Positions 15,377-24,510 of a stretch of 64,000 nt of DNA are shown here, piece after piece. This DNA comes from Bin87 sp965197635 (GTDB lineage: Bacteria > Chloroflexota > Dehalococcoidia > Lucifugimonadales > UBA3495). The DNA is taken from assembly GCA_965197635.1 (NCBI GenBank), contig CBDANN010000007.1:124001-188000 (forward strand), in the 5' to 3' direction. Each line of letters opens with the position of its first letter. Within the stretch, counting starts at the first letter, position 1. The translations under genes were made by a program, and so were the position numbers. The notes under the pieces are model-generated. The model was not told where the DNA came from, searched no databases, and saw only the letters and a list, made by a program, of their open reading frames with translations.

Positions 15377-18280
15377 TCACACCACGAACCCCGCATCCCT
15401 GGGCCGGGCTTTCCCGCCGTGGACCGACGGCTCGGCGCACCACTTCTGCGCCAGACGCCGCATGCCTCGGTACACCTCTTCGTCGAAACCCAGCAGGTCG
15501 CAGACCACCCGCCGGTCCAACAACGCCCGGTTGGGATCGGCGTCCGCCAGGTACGCCGGCATCAACTCCAGCTCCCGGAACTCCTCAAAAATGCCCTCGG
15601 CTGTAGCAAGCTGCCCATCGCTCAGCGCGCGAAAGTCCAGCACGGGCAGAGTTTCAGCCTGGCGTATGGTGATTATGCCCCGGCCCGGTTGCTGTCGGCT
15701 GGCGTGCCACCAAAATGCTAACAAACCCAAAGTGGAATTTCCCCACACTGCAAAGGCATGGTCAAATATCGGGTTTATGAATACGACGTTAGGCCAAGCC
15801 CGGCCGCCTATGCTTTCGCTATCTGTAAATGCCACAGCAAGCGGCTGGGAATTGAACCTGAAATCACGATTCAAGTGTGTGCGACTGGCGGTTGCCCAGA
15901 CCACAGCAGCCTTTTCTTCCATTCCTGGTCTAACCGCTAACTGGGAATCAGGGGCGCAAATTATTCGCGTCTCACTCTTTGCATCGTGGCTCCACAAACA
16001 GGGATAGGTTGCTGTCGGGCTAGCCACAGTCTTGGTGAAAGGCGCTTTTGATCCCGCGATGTTGATGTCGTGCCAACCGTGTTTGCCGATCCCGTCCAAC
16101 GGCAACACGAGCAAAACTAGAGGATCAGGGCTCCCTGGCAGCCGCAACTGGGATTGGACCAGGGCGTAGGCAGTTTGGGCTAGCGAAGCGTCCAGTAAGC
16201 GAACGGAACCCCATTTGTCGTCATCGTCGCGTTGTGGCGTGTCTAGCATCTCCCCAATTTTGTCACTCCCTACCAGCAAACCGGTGCCACCATAAGGGCC
16301 ATCCTCAATATGGCGCATATGCACTTTCCCAGACATAACGTTAGCCATAGCAGCAGCTTGATTGAATCCTTGCGGGCGATGACTTAGCGAGGTGAATCGA
16401 GCGCGAGAAGCATGAACTTCGCTCACCAGGCGTTTGCGGGCGATGACAAGACATTCGGCCATGCCGGTGTCAGAAGAAAAAGACATACCGTAGCCATTGG
16501 CAGCAATGCTCAAGACCTCTGCGTCCATATAGTTTTGCGCCATCATTTCTCTTACGCCTTGCCAGGAAACGCCGGCAGCCGCAGAGAGTGGCAGGACCAG
16601 GGCCAGAACGCCGCCTGGTTTAAGTTTCTTATCAGCCAGCGCCACAAAGGCCGACGCTATACCTGCGTATCCGTGATAGCAGGTGCCCCTGGTAAATCGG
16701 CTCAGTTGTTTAGCCATTTCTTTCTGTGTGTCGAGGTTGGTGGCCAATCCTCGAAACTGTTTAACGTAATCCTCATCACGACTGCTTCCTTCCCAATCCG
16801 AACCGGCCCGCGTAAACGGCGGGTTCATTATCACCAGGTCAAAGCCGGCGTCTGGTATCTCCGCGTTGACCTGTGCCGTCGTTTCCTCGCCGGCGCTCCC
16901 CGTGCGCAGGGCCGGGTCGCTCGTGTTGAACAGCGTTATCACCGACGACGATTGCAGCAGCTCCAGCGACCCGATGCTCACACTGCCGTCGTCCTGCCGG
17001 CCGTAGGGCATCGTGTAGAGGCGTGAGTTGCCAAACCCGATGTTGGGCTGCATCCCCGAAAGCGTGGAGCCCGTGATGTGAATCGCCGAGGGCATCACGT
17101 CGCAGCCGTACAGCGCTTCCTCCATCATCGCCGTATGGATGGCCTCCGGGTCGCCGCCGGCCCGCTCGTGGCGGGCGGCTACCTGCTCGTACACCGCCGA
17201 CAGCAGCGCGCCGGTGCCGCACGCGAAGTCCCCAATCCGCAGCCTGCCGATAGCCTCAGCGTCGCCCCAGTCAACGCCTGCCATCTTGGCCACCGCCAGG
17301 CGGGCCAGCAGCGCCGCGGAGGCCGGCAGGGTGTAAAAGGTGGCCAGATACTTGCGGTCGGAAATCAGCCGTTGAAACACGCGCCCGGTCAGGTCATGGG
17401 CATTGTCCACGCCCGTCCCGTTGACGCTGACGGCGGTGTGCCGCAACCGGCGCAGCACGTTAAGAGCGTACTCCGCCGGAAGCTGCGACAGCATGTCCCG
17501 GCCGATGGCGAAAATCGGGTAGTAGTTAATCTCCAGGATGGCGGTCCACGCCGCCAGAGTTTCGTCCTGCGGGTTGGGAACATCGTCACCGCACACTAGG
17601 TTCAGCGGCTTGATGCCGTCGTGCATTCCGGCGATACGCTCGTGAAACACCAGGGCGTTGGCGATGATTGCACCGGCCATCCGCCGGGTCTGGGGCACGT
17701 TGTCCATACCCAGCAGGCCGGCTATCTCGCGGGTGACGGCGGGGCGCAGCGTATCCAGTTCCTCTAGGATATCGGCTGCGTCGTTGATGCCCTCCTGCAG
17801 GAAGTTGGTGGCGTCGTCAACGGCGTTCTGGGGAACTGACACCAGCCGGGCCAGGTCGGCCAGGTCGGCAATGGAGCCGTGGAGCCAGCCAGATTGAGGG
17901 AAGCGTGCCACAGCGTCGCGTTCCTTGGTGAATACGCAGTAGTCCACCGCAGCGGCGGCAACGGCCGTATGCAGGTCGTCGGCGTCACCGACGTCGGCAG
18001 GATAACGCAGGGCGATAGCGGCTTCGATGACGCCGCCGCCGGTGGTCACTTTCAGCCCCAGGCGGCTGCGGGCCTCATCCTCTACCGTTGCCGGCGGCAA
18101 GTATTCCGATTCAACCACCACCGGCGAGCGGCCCGGGGCAGTTATCACGATGTCCGGACGCAGGCCGGGGTGATCCTCGATCATTTGGGTGTTCTCGGAG
18201 CGCACCGTTGCTTTACCCAGCATCGTTTGCAGCAGGCTGCCCAGGGCATTGTTGGCGCTGGGTTCGGTATGGCGCGGCAT
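15377..18280 (-). CDS. Type IIG-like restriction nuclease / N6-adenine DNA methyltransferase
   Basis: A 967-residue protein. The N-terminus has a possible PD-(D/E)XK nuclease site, RPDIVI at 41-46 and VVVESEY at 54-60. The centre is an N6-adenine methyltransferase with the SAM-binding motif I GDFACGTGALL at 350-360 and the catalytic NPPF at 486-489. A long C-terminal part may read the DNA target. This order fits single-chain restriction-modification enzymes; cleavage is inference. I start at the ATG at 18280 because GGAGGG lies 6 bases upstream. The open frame reaches 18409 without a site. No separate R or S subunit is nearby, and the gene lies between direct repeats. Confidence 0.75.
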   Translation of the reverse strand: MPRHTEPSANNALGSLLQTMLGKATVRSENTQMIEDHPGLRPDIVITAPGRSPVVVESEYLPPATVEDEARSRLGLKVTTGGGVIEAAIALRYPADVGDADDLHTAVAAAAVDYCVFTKERDAVARFPQSGWLHGSIADLADLARLVSVPQNAVDDATNFLQEGINDAADILEELDTLRPAVTREIAGLLGMDNVPQTRRMAGAIIANALVFHERIAGMHDGIKPLNLVCGDDVPNPQDETLAAWTAILEINYYPIFAIGRDMLSQLPAEYALNVLRRLRHTAVSVNGTGVDNAHDLTGRVFQRLISDRKYLATFYTLPASAALLARLAVAKMAGVDWGDAEAIGRLRIGDFACGTGALLSAVYEQVAARHERAGGDPEAIHTAMMEEALYGCDVMPSAIHITGSTLSGMQPNIGFGNSRLYTMPYGRQDDGSVSIGSLELLQSSSVITLFNTSDPALRTGSAGEETTAQVNAEIPDAGFDLVIMNPPFTRAGSDWEGSSRDEDYVKQFRGLATNLDTQKEMAKQLSRFTRGTCYHGYAGIASAFVALADKKLKPGGVLALVLPLSAAAGVSWQGVREMMAQNYMDAEVLSIAANGYGMSFSSDTGMAECLVIARKRLVSEVHASRARFTSLSHRPQGFNQAAAMANVMSGKVHMRHIEDGPYGGTGLLVGSDKIGEMLDTPQRDDDDKWGSVRLLDASLAQTAYALVQSQLRLPGSPDPLVLLVLPLDGIGKHGWHDINIAGSKAPFTKTVASPTATYPCLWSHDAKSETRIICAPDSQLAVRPGMEEKAAVVWATASRTHLNRDFRFNSQPLAVAFTDSESIGGRAWPNVVFINPIFDHAFAVWGNSTLGLLAFWWHASRQQPGRGIITIRQAETLPVLDFRALSDGQLATAEGIFEEFRELELMPAYLADADPNRALLDRRVVCDLLGFDEEVYRGMRRLAQKWCAEPSVHGGKARPRDAGFVV

Positions 18281-18380
18281 CGGTTCCCTCCGGTGGCGGT
18301 GATCGGGAGCGGGAATTCCCGGAATCCTAGCGCGTGGCGAGTTGTGGCGCAACGGCCATTCAACCCACTCGCAACCCAAT

Positions 18381-18414
18381 ATCCCGTCCATCCTGTAAAT
18401 CGATGTCAAACCAA
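18381..18414 (+). repeat. 34-bp direct repeat, right copy
   Basis: Partner of 15317-15350, located just upstream of the methyltransferase start codon and before the promoter of the SelA-like gene. Confidence 0.75.
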
Positions 18415-18483
18415 AGCCACTGACAACACGTCGTTGACCATAACCATGCGCCGTGTCGAGTGCCCATCAGCAAACCATACCCT

Positions 18484-18492
18484 TGCTATAAT
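18484..18492 (+). promoter_or_regulatory. Extended -10 promoter of the SelA-like gene
   Basis: TGCTATAAT is a perfect extended -10 element 38 bases before the TTG start codon. No good -35 is seen, which is usual for extended -10 promoters. Confidence 0.55.
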
Positions 18493-18530
18493 GCACCGCA
18501 ACCGCCGTTGGTCGCCTGAAGGAGGCTCCC

Positions 18531-19667
18531 TTGAATCAGCAGAGCATTACGGACGCCGAATACGCCTATCGCAGCCTGGGCGTTACCCCCATCATCAACG
18601 CATCCGGCTCGGTCACCCGGTTGGGCGGATCCCGAACGAGGCCTGAAGTGCTGGAGCAGATGGCCGGCACGGCCCGGGTGATGGTGAACATCGACGAGCT
18701 GAACCGCAAGGCGGGCGAGGAGATCGCCCGTTTGGTCGGGTCGGAGGCGGCGATGGTCAGCAGTGGCGCAGCCGGCGGATTGCTGCTCCAGGCGGCAGCG
18801 TGCATCGCCGGCAACGATCCGATTAAGATGCAACGATTGCCCGATACCGAGGGGATGAAGAACGAAATCGTCATGCAGACCATGCACCGCTTCCCCTACG
18901 ATCATGCTTACCGCGCCGCCGGAGCAAAGATCGTCGAGATCGGCAACTATCTGTTCAACCATCCCTGGGAACTGGAAGGAGCCATCAACGAGCGCACCGC
19001 CGCCGTAGCGTATCTGTGCGCGCCCTTCACCAGCAAACGGGTGATGCCGTTGGCGCAGGTATGCGAGGTCGCCCACGCCCACGACGTGCCGGTTATCGTG
19101 GACGCGGCGTCCATGCTGCCACCGCGATCCAACCTGCAGCGATACCTGCGGGACGGGGCGGACATGGTGATATTCAGCGGTGGCAAAGGTGTCCGTGGAC
19201 CGCAGGGAACCGGCATCTTGGCAGGGCGAGCGGACTTGATCGAGGCGGCCGTCGCCAACGCCAGCCCGGCCCAGTTCATCGGCCGTTCGGCGAAAGTCGC
19301 CAAGGAGGAGATCGTCGGTCTGGTGACCGCCCTGTCCATGTTCGTCGAAGAGGACGAAGCGGCTGAGATGGCGCGGTATCACTCGCTGGCCCAACGGGTG
19401 GTGGATAGCCTCATCGAGGTGCCCGGGCTCCACATTACGCTGGAGCACGACGGCATCGACTACCTGATTCCCAACGCGGTGCTGCACCTGGGCGGGGACT
19501 GGTCGGGGCCTTCCGCGCCCCAGGTGGCCGCTGCGCTGCAGCAGGGCGACCCTCCCATCTACCTCCAGCAACTGCGCGCGCCAGACGAGCTCATGGTTGA
19601 CCCTCTTAACGTGACTGAGGACGAAATTGACATCGTCATCCGCCGGCTGCGGGAAGCGCTAACCTAG
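18531..19667 (+). CDS. SelA/DgaE-like PLP-dependent enzyme
   Basis: A 378-residue fold-type I PLP enzyme of the SelA-like group (selenocysteine synthase, D-glucosaminate-6-phosphate ammonia-lyase and relatives). It opens with the typical LGVTPIINASGSVTRLGG. Later come VIVDAASMLPP and the probable PLP-lysine region MVIFSGGKGVRGPQGTGILA. The start is TTG at 18531, supported by AAGGAGG 6-7 bases upstream. A true selenocysteine synthase is unlikely: the protein is shorter than SelA and no selenium genes are near. Substrate unknown, probably an amino or sugar acid. Confidence 0.82.
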   Translation: MNQQSITDAEYAYRSLGVTPIINASGSVTRLGGSRTRPEVLEQMAGTARVMVNIDELNRKAGEEIARLVGSEAAMVSSGAAGGLLLQAAACIAGNDPIKMQRLPDTEGMKNEIVMQTMHRFPYDHAYRAAGAKIVEIGNYLFNHPWELEGAINERTAAVAYLCAPFTSKRVMPLAQVCEVAHAHDVPVIVDAASMLPPRSNLQRYLRDGADMVIFSGGKGVRGPQGTGILAGRADLIEAAVANASPAQFIGRSAKVAKEEIVGLVTALSMFVEEDEAAEMARYHSLAQRVVDSLIEVPGLHITLEHDGIDYLIPNAVLHLGGDWSGPSAPQVAAALQQGDPPIYLQQLRAPDELMVDPLNVTEDEIDIVIRRLREALT

Positions 19668-19683
19668 AACGGGCAAAGAGAGA

Positions 19684-19711
19684 CGCTCCCGGCGTTGGGG
19701 TGTCGGGAGCG
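19684..19711. terminator. Convergent hairpin between SelA-like and LLM genes
   Basis: Arms CGCTCCCG and CGGGAGCG around a 12-base loop, between two genes that end facing each other. No strong U-run on either side. Confidence 0.5.
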
Positions 19712-19741
19712 CCTGTATCGGCACCGAGGTTCTCGGGTCCG

Positions 19742-20827
19742 TCACGCGACCGCGACTTCCTGGAAGTGGGGCATCACCTCGGTTGCGAAGAGCTCGATGG
19801 ACCGCATGACCTTGTGGTGGGGCAGGCCGGCGAAGCCGAAGTTGCCGAAGACATGGTTGATGCCGGCTTCCTGCGTCTGCTTCAGTCGCTCGACGACCAC
19901 CTCGGGAGTGCCCCGCAGCGGCGGCAGGCCGGCGTGGCCCACGTCGTCGCGACGGTCCCGGTCGGACTGGCGGTTGGCCCAGTGCTCGTAACCCTTGGCG
20001 ATGTTGCCGTTTTTGTCCATGGGCATCCCGATGGGCGCGCCACTGCTGCCAATGGACCGCAACACGCGGGATGAGAAGTCCTCCAGCCCGACGGGGTCGC
20101 GCTCGGCTTCCTCCATGGTGGGCGCAACGTAGATGGACTTGGACATCGGCGGGTCCAGGTGGGCGTGGGGATGACCGTATTCGTCCATCTTGTCGCGCCA
20201 CAGTTGGATGACCTGGGGGGCCTGGCCGAGGATGTCGGTGGGGCCGCCAGTGATGACCTGGATATTGCGGCTGGCGGCGAAGTCAACGCTGGCGGGGCTG
20301 GTGCTGACGGCCTGGAACAAGGGAGGATGCGGCGACTGGACCGGCTTGGGCAGGACCCACACGTCGTCAACGTTGGTGAACTTGCCGCGATAGGTCAGCC
20401 GCTCCTCGGTCCAGGCTTTGATGATAACGTCCACGGCTTCCTGGAACCGCTCGCGGCTGGTGTCGATGTCCACGCCAACGCCGTTGAACTCCTGCTGCTG
20501 GTAGCCGGCGCCGATGCCGAAGTTGAAACGGCCGCCGCTGATGACATCCAGCATGGCAACTTCCTCGGCGACCAGCACGGGGTTGTGCAGAGGCAGGACG
20601 ATGACGGCGGTGCCGATACGGATATTCTGAGTGCGGCCGGCCACCGCGCCAAGGAACGACCAGATGCCGGAAAGCAGGCCGTGGCGAGAGAAACGGTGTT
20701 CGCCCAGCCAGGCTTCGTCGAGGCCGGCCTGGTCGGCAAACGCTATCTGCTCCAGGGCGTCATTGAGCGCCTGCGGGGGTGTAAAGTCTTCGTGATAGGG
20801 AACGATGGTGAAGATTCCGAACTTCAT
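19742..20827 (-). CDS. LLM-class flavin-dependent oxidoreductase
   Basis: A 361-residue luciferase-like monooxygenase of the FMN or F420 type. It begins MKFGIFTIVPYHEDFTPP and shows AWLGEHRFSRHG and the family stretch RIGTAVIVLPLHNPVLVAEE, then DVISGGRFNFGIGAGYQ. Such enzymes oxidise small organic molecules with reduced flavin. The ATG at 20827 is chosen for the GAAGGAGG 5-6 bases upstream; the open frame extends to 21187 but the extra 120 residues look non-coding. Substrate cannot be inferred. Confidence 0.9.
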   Translation of the reverse strand: MKFGIFTIVPYHEDFTPPQALNDALEQIAFADQAGLDEAWLGEHRFSRHGLLSGIWSFLGAVAGRTQNIRIGTAVIVLPLHNPVLVAEEVAMLDVISGGRFNFGIGAGYQQQEFNGVGVDIDTSRERFQEAVDVIIKAWTEERLTYRGKFTNVDDVWVLPKPVQSPHPPLFQAVSTSPASVDFAASRNIQVITGGPTDILGQAPQVIQLWRDKMDEYGHPHAHLDPPMSKSIYVAPTMEEAERDPVGLEDFSSRVLRSIGSSGAPIGMPMDKNGNIAKGYEHWANRQSDRDRRDDVGHAGLPPLRGTPEVVVERLKQTQEAGINHVFGNFGFAGLPHHKVMRSIELFATEVMPHFQEVAVA

Positions 20828-21134
20828 GGCGCCTCCTTCATTCAATCGGCGGCACGATCCGCCAATGCAAAGATTCCGGGCAACGAGAAACGACCGCCGC
20901 AAATGGACGGCGTTGGCTGCACTATACTCCCAAAAGTTCGGTTCGTCCCCGTCCTGCGCAGTTAAAACCTTCCGCGTGCCAAATTTCACTGACGGCTGGC
21001 TCGCGCACGGCGGTCGTACCGAGCCATTGGCCGGGCGCCGGCCAGCGCCATAACCCTGCGCCGCGCCGTGATGGGCGGTTCGCAAGAGGGATTGCCCCGG
21101 GCCGGGCGGATGCTCAGCGATTGCCGTGGGCAGC
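20828..21134. other. Intergenic region, 307 bp
   Basis: Between the start of the leftward LLM gene and the 3' end of the broken hydrolase gene. A weak TATAGT-type -10 (minus strand, near 20925) could serve the LLM gene. Nothing else is recognised. Confidence 0.35.
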
Positions 21135-21779
21135 TCAGTCCTCCCGCTCGCAGAAGACCTGCCGTGCGCTAGGGTACACGCCGTCAATCAGCGCTCGGTG
21201 AACGTGGTTGACAACGCACTGGTTGCCGGGATAGACGCCGTGCTTGAAGTGGTCGGTCTCCACCAGATAGCCGTTGCTGAGCGTCTCGGTTGCGAGCTCT
21301 TCGGATTCACTGAACGGCGTAGCCGGGTCGGAGCGGTTGCCGACTACCAGTATCGGTACGCCGCCGCCATCGAACGGCCCCTCGAGAGGTTCGGGGGCGA
21401 ACTGGTCGTAAAACGGGCAGAGTTCCGAAAACAATTCGTCATTAGCCACGTTCGTGGCGCCCACTAATGCCAGCAAGGGCAACCATTTCTCGATGGCGGC
21501 GGCAAAGACTCCGAAGTCATCCAGTCGAGCGCTGCGGGCCAACTCAGGATGCAGGCTCCAGTTGTCCAGGCAATTGACGTGGTGGAAGAATCTCGGAGCG
21601 GTGGGGCCCCCGCTAAGTAACTGGAACTCGGCGGACTTGACCAGGATAGACGGGTCGTCGTTCTCGTTGAGCTCGAACAGGCCCTGCCACAGGTCGGGCC
21701 ATTTCTCTCCAGAGTACAGGGTAGAGAGCACCCCATAGTAGCCCCCCAGGGGATAATCATCCATGGCAGCGTTGACCAG
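21135..21779 (-). pseudogene. 3' third of IS-disrupted double alpha/beta-hydrolase gene
   Basis: Encodes the C-terminal part of the second hydrolase domain, with the acid residue region VPILVVGNRSDPATPFSESE and the histidine region VETDHFKHGVYPGNQC. Sequence and spacing match the end of the first domain encoded at 24.5-26.7 kb. It is cut from its upstream part by the IS66 element at 21780. Across the junction the frame reads KLGLVN then AAMDDYPLGG, aligned with IDLVNAAANHPEAG in the first domain. Alone it has no start signal and is probably not expressed. Confidence 0.85.
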
Positions 21780-23215
21780 GTAACTGTTCAGAGTTGGTGA
21801 GGTGAATTGCTGAAAAGTTGTTTGTCGATGGCTGGCGGCCTTTGGCCTGTTTATGTCAAGTTGGGTCCATGAAGCATGAAATCGACCTCACCACCGCCGA
21901 CCGGGATGTGCTGATCGACATCATCCTCCGGCAGCAAGCCATCATCGAACGGCTGGAGAAGCGGATCGCCCAGCCGGAAGGGCGGGCCAAAGCCAAAGGC
22001 TCCGGACGGATGCCGGGCCTGAAGCCCAAAGCCGACCGGAAACCGGCCGAGCCCAAGCAGCCCCGCAAGCCGCGGCCCCACGGTTTCGCCCGGACCCGCA
22101 TGACGCCCACCCAGCGGGTGGAGCATGTGGTGGAGCAGTGTCCCGACTGCGGGACCCAGTTGTCCGGCGGCTGGACCCAGCGTACTCGGGAAGTGATCGA
22201 TCTGCCCCAGGTGCCGGTGCAGGTTACCGAGCACGTTTACATCACCCGCACCTGTCCCCGGTGCCAACGGGGCTGTACTCCCACAGCGCAACTGGAGGGC
22301 GCGGCGCTGGGCCAGCAGCGTCTGGGGGTGAACGTTGTCAGCCTGATTGCCGCGCTCCGGGAGGAGGGAGGCTCGGCTGCCTTGCCGCACCATCCAATGG
22401 TACCTGGACACGGTACATGGGCTGCACCTCAGCCTGGGGGCCATCGTGGACGCCACGCGCAAAGTGGCGGGCCAAGCGCAGCGGGAACTGGCGGGCATTC
22501 TGGAACGGATCCGCGGCAGTCCGGTGGTCCACGCCGACGAGACCGGCTGGCGGGAGGACGGACACAACGGCTACGTGTGGACTTTCAGCACCCCTGACCT
22601 GCGGTACTTCCTGCGACGGAACCGTGGTAAGGCGGTGGTGGATGAAGTGCTGGGCGATGAGTTTGCTGGCGTGCTGGTCAGCGACTTCTACGCCGCCTAC
22701 CACCACTATGACGGCCCCAAACAACGCTGCTGGGCCCACCTGCTACGGGACATCCACGACCTCCGCGTCCTCTACCCTGACGATCACCGATTGTCCCAGT
22801 GGGCCGATGCCATACATCAACTCTATTGCCAGGCCAAAGCCTTCACCCACCCGGCAGAGCAGCAGCGGCGCGCTGCCCAACTGGTCCTGGAAAGACGCCT
22901 CTTGGCCCTCTGCCGTCCCTTCTTGGATGACCCGTCGGCGGCACAAGCCAAACTGTGCCGACGCATGGAGAACCACATCAAGGAACTCTTCGTCTTCGTG
23001 GCTCATCCGGAGGTGCCACCGGACAACAATGCCGCCGAGCGCAGCCTGCGCCCAGTGGTGATCAGCCGGAAGGTCAGTGGTGGCACCCGCTCGGAGCGGG
23101 GGACCGAGACCAAGATGACCCTAGCCTCGATCTTCGGCACCTGGCGAGCCCAAGGTCTCAATCCTCTCTCCGCTTGCCAACAACTGCTCGCTTCCCCTCA
23201 ACTCTGAACTGTTAC
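21780..23215 (+). mobile_element. IS66-family insertion sequence, 1,436 bp
   Basis: Terminal inverted repeats (GTAAC[T/A]GTTCAGAGTTG) are at both ends. A perfect 8-bp target duplication TTGACCAG lies at 21772-21779 and 23216-23223; eight bases is the IS66 rule. Only the large transposase gene is present, with no tnpA or tnpB, as in ISBst12-type members. It is inserted in the hydrolase gene. Confidence 0.92.
21869..23207 (+). pseudogene. IS66 transposase (TnpC), frameshifted
   Basis: Two overlapping frames make one IS66 transposase. The first, from the ATG at 21869, has an N-terminal helix RQQAIIERLEKRIAQ and a zinc finger with CPDCG and CPRCQRGC. The second, from about 22370 to 23207, holds the DDE catalytic core: VVHADETGW, VLVSDFYAAYHHYDG and PPDNNAAERSLRP. 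The frame must shift by +1 near 22361-22372, in a run of GAGGAGGGAGG, where homologues read straight through LREEGRLP. It is either a mutation or a sequencing error; programmed shifting is less usual in this family. Confidence 0.82.
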
Positions 23216-23632
23216 TTGACCAGGCCCAGTTTCGTGGCGGCCTGGCGGTAGTAGCCCACCGGGTCGCCGTCGTTGTAGATCGGGCATTCCGGGTCGGCGC
23301 ACGCCGTCAGCGCCTTTTCGAGCAGGGCAGCAGCCGCTGATATTGCCTCCCCTTTCCCGGCGATGCGTTCCTGTTGGGTGGCGGCTGGTTCAACCGGGTT
23401 TCTGGCGCCGTCAACGACCATTGCCCTGACCTGTTCGGGGAAGAGGGTGGCGTACCAGACCCCCAACGCCGAGCCATAGGAGACCCCGAGGTAAGAGATT
23501 TGCTCCGCGCCCAGGGCCTTGCGGATTTCGTCCATGTCGCGGGCGACATACTCGCTGCCCAGCAGGGCGCCGACCGGCCCCATGGACTCGATGCACAGTT
23601 TGGCCGCCGCTTCGCCGGCCGCCATTTCCTAA
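23216..23632 (-). pseudogene. Middle part of IS-disrupted double alpha/beta-hydrolase gene
   Basis: Encodes the nucleophile region of the second hydrolase domain: AEQISYLGVSYGSALGVWYA with a G-x-S-x-G, closely matching GFSYGSELGVWYA in the first domain. It is bounded by IS66 on the left and IS5 on the right. The first codons (MAAGEAAAKLC) join the upstream part as IDTAE-EMAAGEAAAKLC once the IS5 element is removed. Confidence 0.85.
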
Positions 23633-24510
23633 GAGGGTGTCTAAAAAGGGTCCAATTGGTCTGGACGCATGAAGGCAGAGAGGGAGGAGTTGGTCGTAGT
23701 GTGGGGGTATGGAACGACCAGCTTATCCCAGCGACCTCAGCGACCGAGAATGGCAACTGTGGGAACCCCTGTTACCTCCGCCCAAGCCGGGCGGGCGGGC
23801 GATCACCTACCCGAGACGGGAGATCGTCAACGCCATCCGCTACGTGCTGCGCACCGGCTGCTCCTGGAGGATGCTGCCCCATGACCTGCCGCCGTGGCGC
23901 ATTGTGTTCCATTACTTCCGCACCTGGCGTCGGGACGGAACTTGGCAGCGGGCCCACGACACGCTGCACGCCATGCTGCGGCCGGCTCAGGGCCGGGAGA
24001 CCAGCCCCAGCGCGGCCATCATCGACAGCCAGTCGGTAAAGACCACGGAAAAAGGGGGCCCAGAGGCTACGACGCGGGCAAGAAGGTGAAGGGACGCAAA
24101 CGCCATATCGTAGTAGATACCCTGGGACTGCTGCTGGCGGTGGCGGTGCATCCGGCTGACATTCAGGATCGAGACGGCGCGCGGTTGGTATTACGGCGTT
24201 TGATGGGCCGCTTCCCTCGGCTACAACTGATCTGGGCCGACGGCGCGTACGGCGGCAAACTGGTGGCGTGGGCCCAGACGGTGGCCGGTTGGAGATTGGA
24301 ACTGGTGCGCCGTCCAGCACAGCAACACACCTTCCAGGTGCTGCCCCGGCGTTGGGTAGTGGAACGCACCTTCGGTTGGCTGAACCGGCAGCGGCGATTG
24401 AGCAAGGACTACGAGGCATTGTGCGAAACCACGGAAACCTGGATCTACATCTCCATGACCGGCCTCATGCTACGCCGACTGGCCCGCCTTCCCTCTTTTT
24501 AGACACCCTC
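23633..24510 (+). mobile_element. IS5-family insertion sequence, 878 bp
   Basis: Inverted ends GAGGGTGTCTAAAAAG at 23633 and 24510, flanked by TAA and TCA, which fits a TNA-type 3-bp target with one changed base. It carries one frameshifted transposase gene and interrupts the hydrolase gene. Confidence 0.9.
23709..24502 (+). CDS. IS5-family transposase, likely made by -1 frameshifting
   Basis: Two frames overlap. The first (23709-24089) runs from MERPAYPSDLSDREWQLWEP to IIDSQSVKTTEKGG and contains the first catalytic aspartate. The second (to 24502) resumes with KRGPRGYDAGKKVKGRKR and holds the second aspartate (IWADGAYGG) and the glutamate (RWVVERTFGWLNR). The switch is -1 and falls on AAAAAGGGGG at 24049-24058, a slippery run of the type used by IS5/IS427 elements. 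I therefore call it one functional gene of about 260 residues. A plain mutation is the alternative. Confidence 0.82.

Noticed and set aside
18531..19667. True selenocysteine synthase SelA
   Set aside because: Shorter than SelA, no selB or selC nearby, and the wider family has many members acting on sugar acids and amino acids.
20828..21187. Extension of the LLM oxidoreductase to a start at 21187
   Set aside because: The ATG at 20827 has an excellent GAAGGAGG site and the family's normal N-terminus; the extra 120 residues look unlike protein and overlap the hydrolase remnant.
23633..24510. IS5 frameshift as evidence of a dead element
   Set aside because: The shift falls on A5G5, a standard slippery site in this family, so a working programmed frameshift is more likely.
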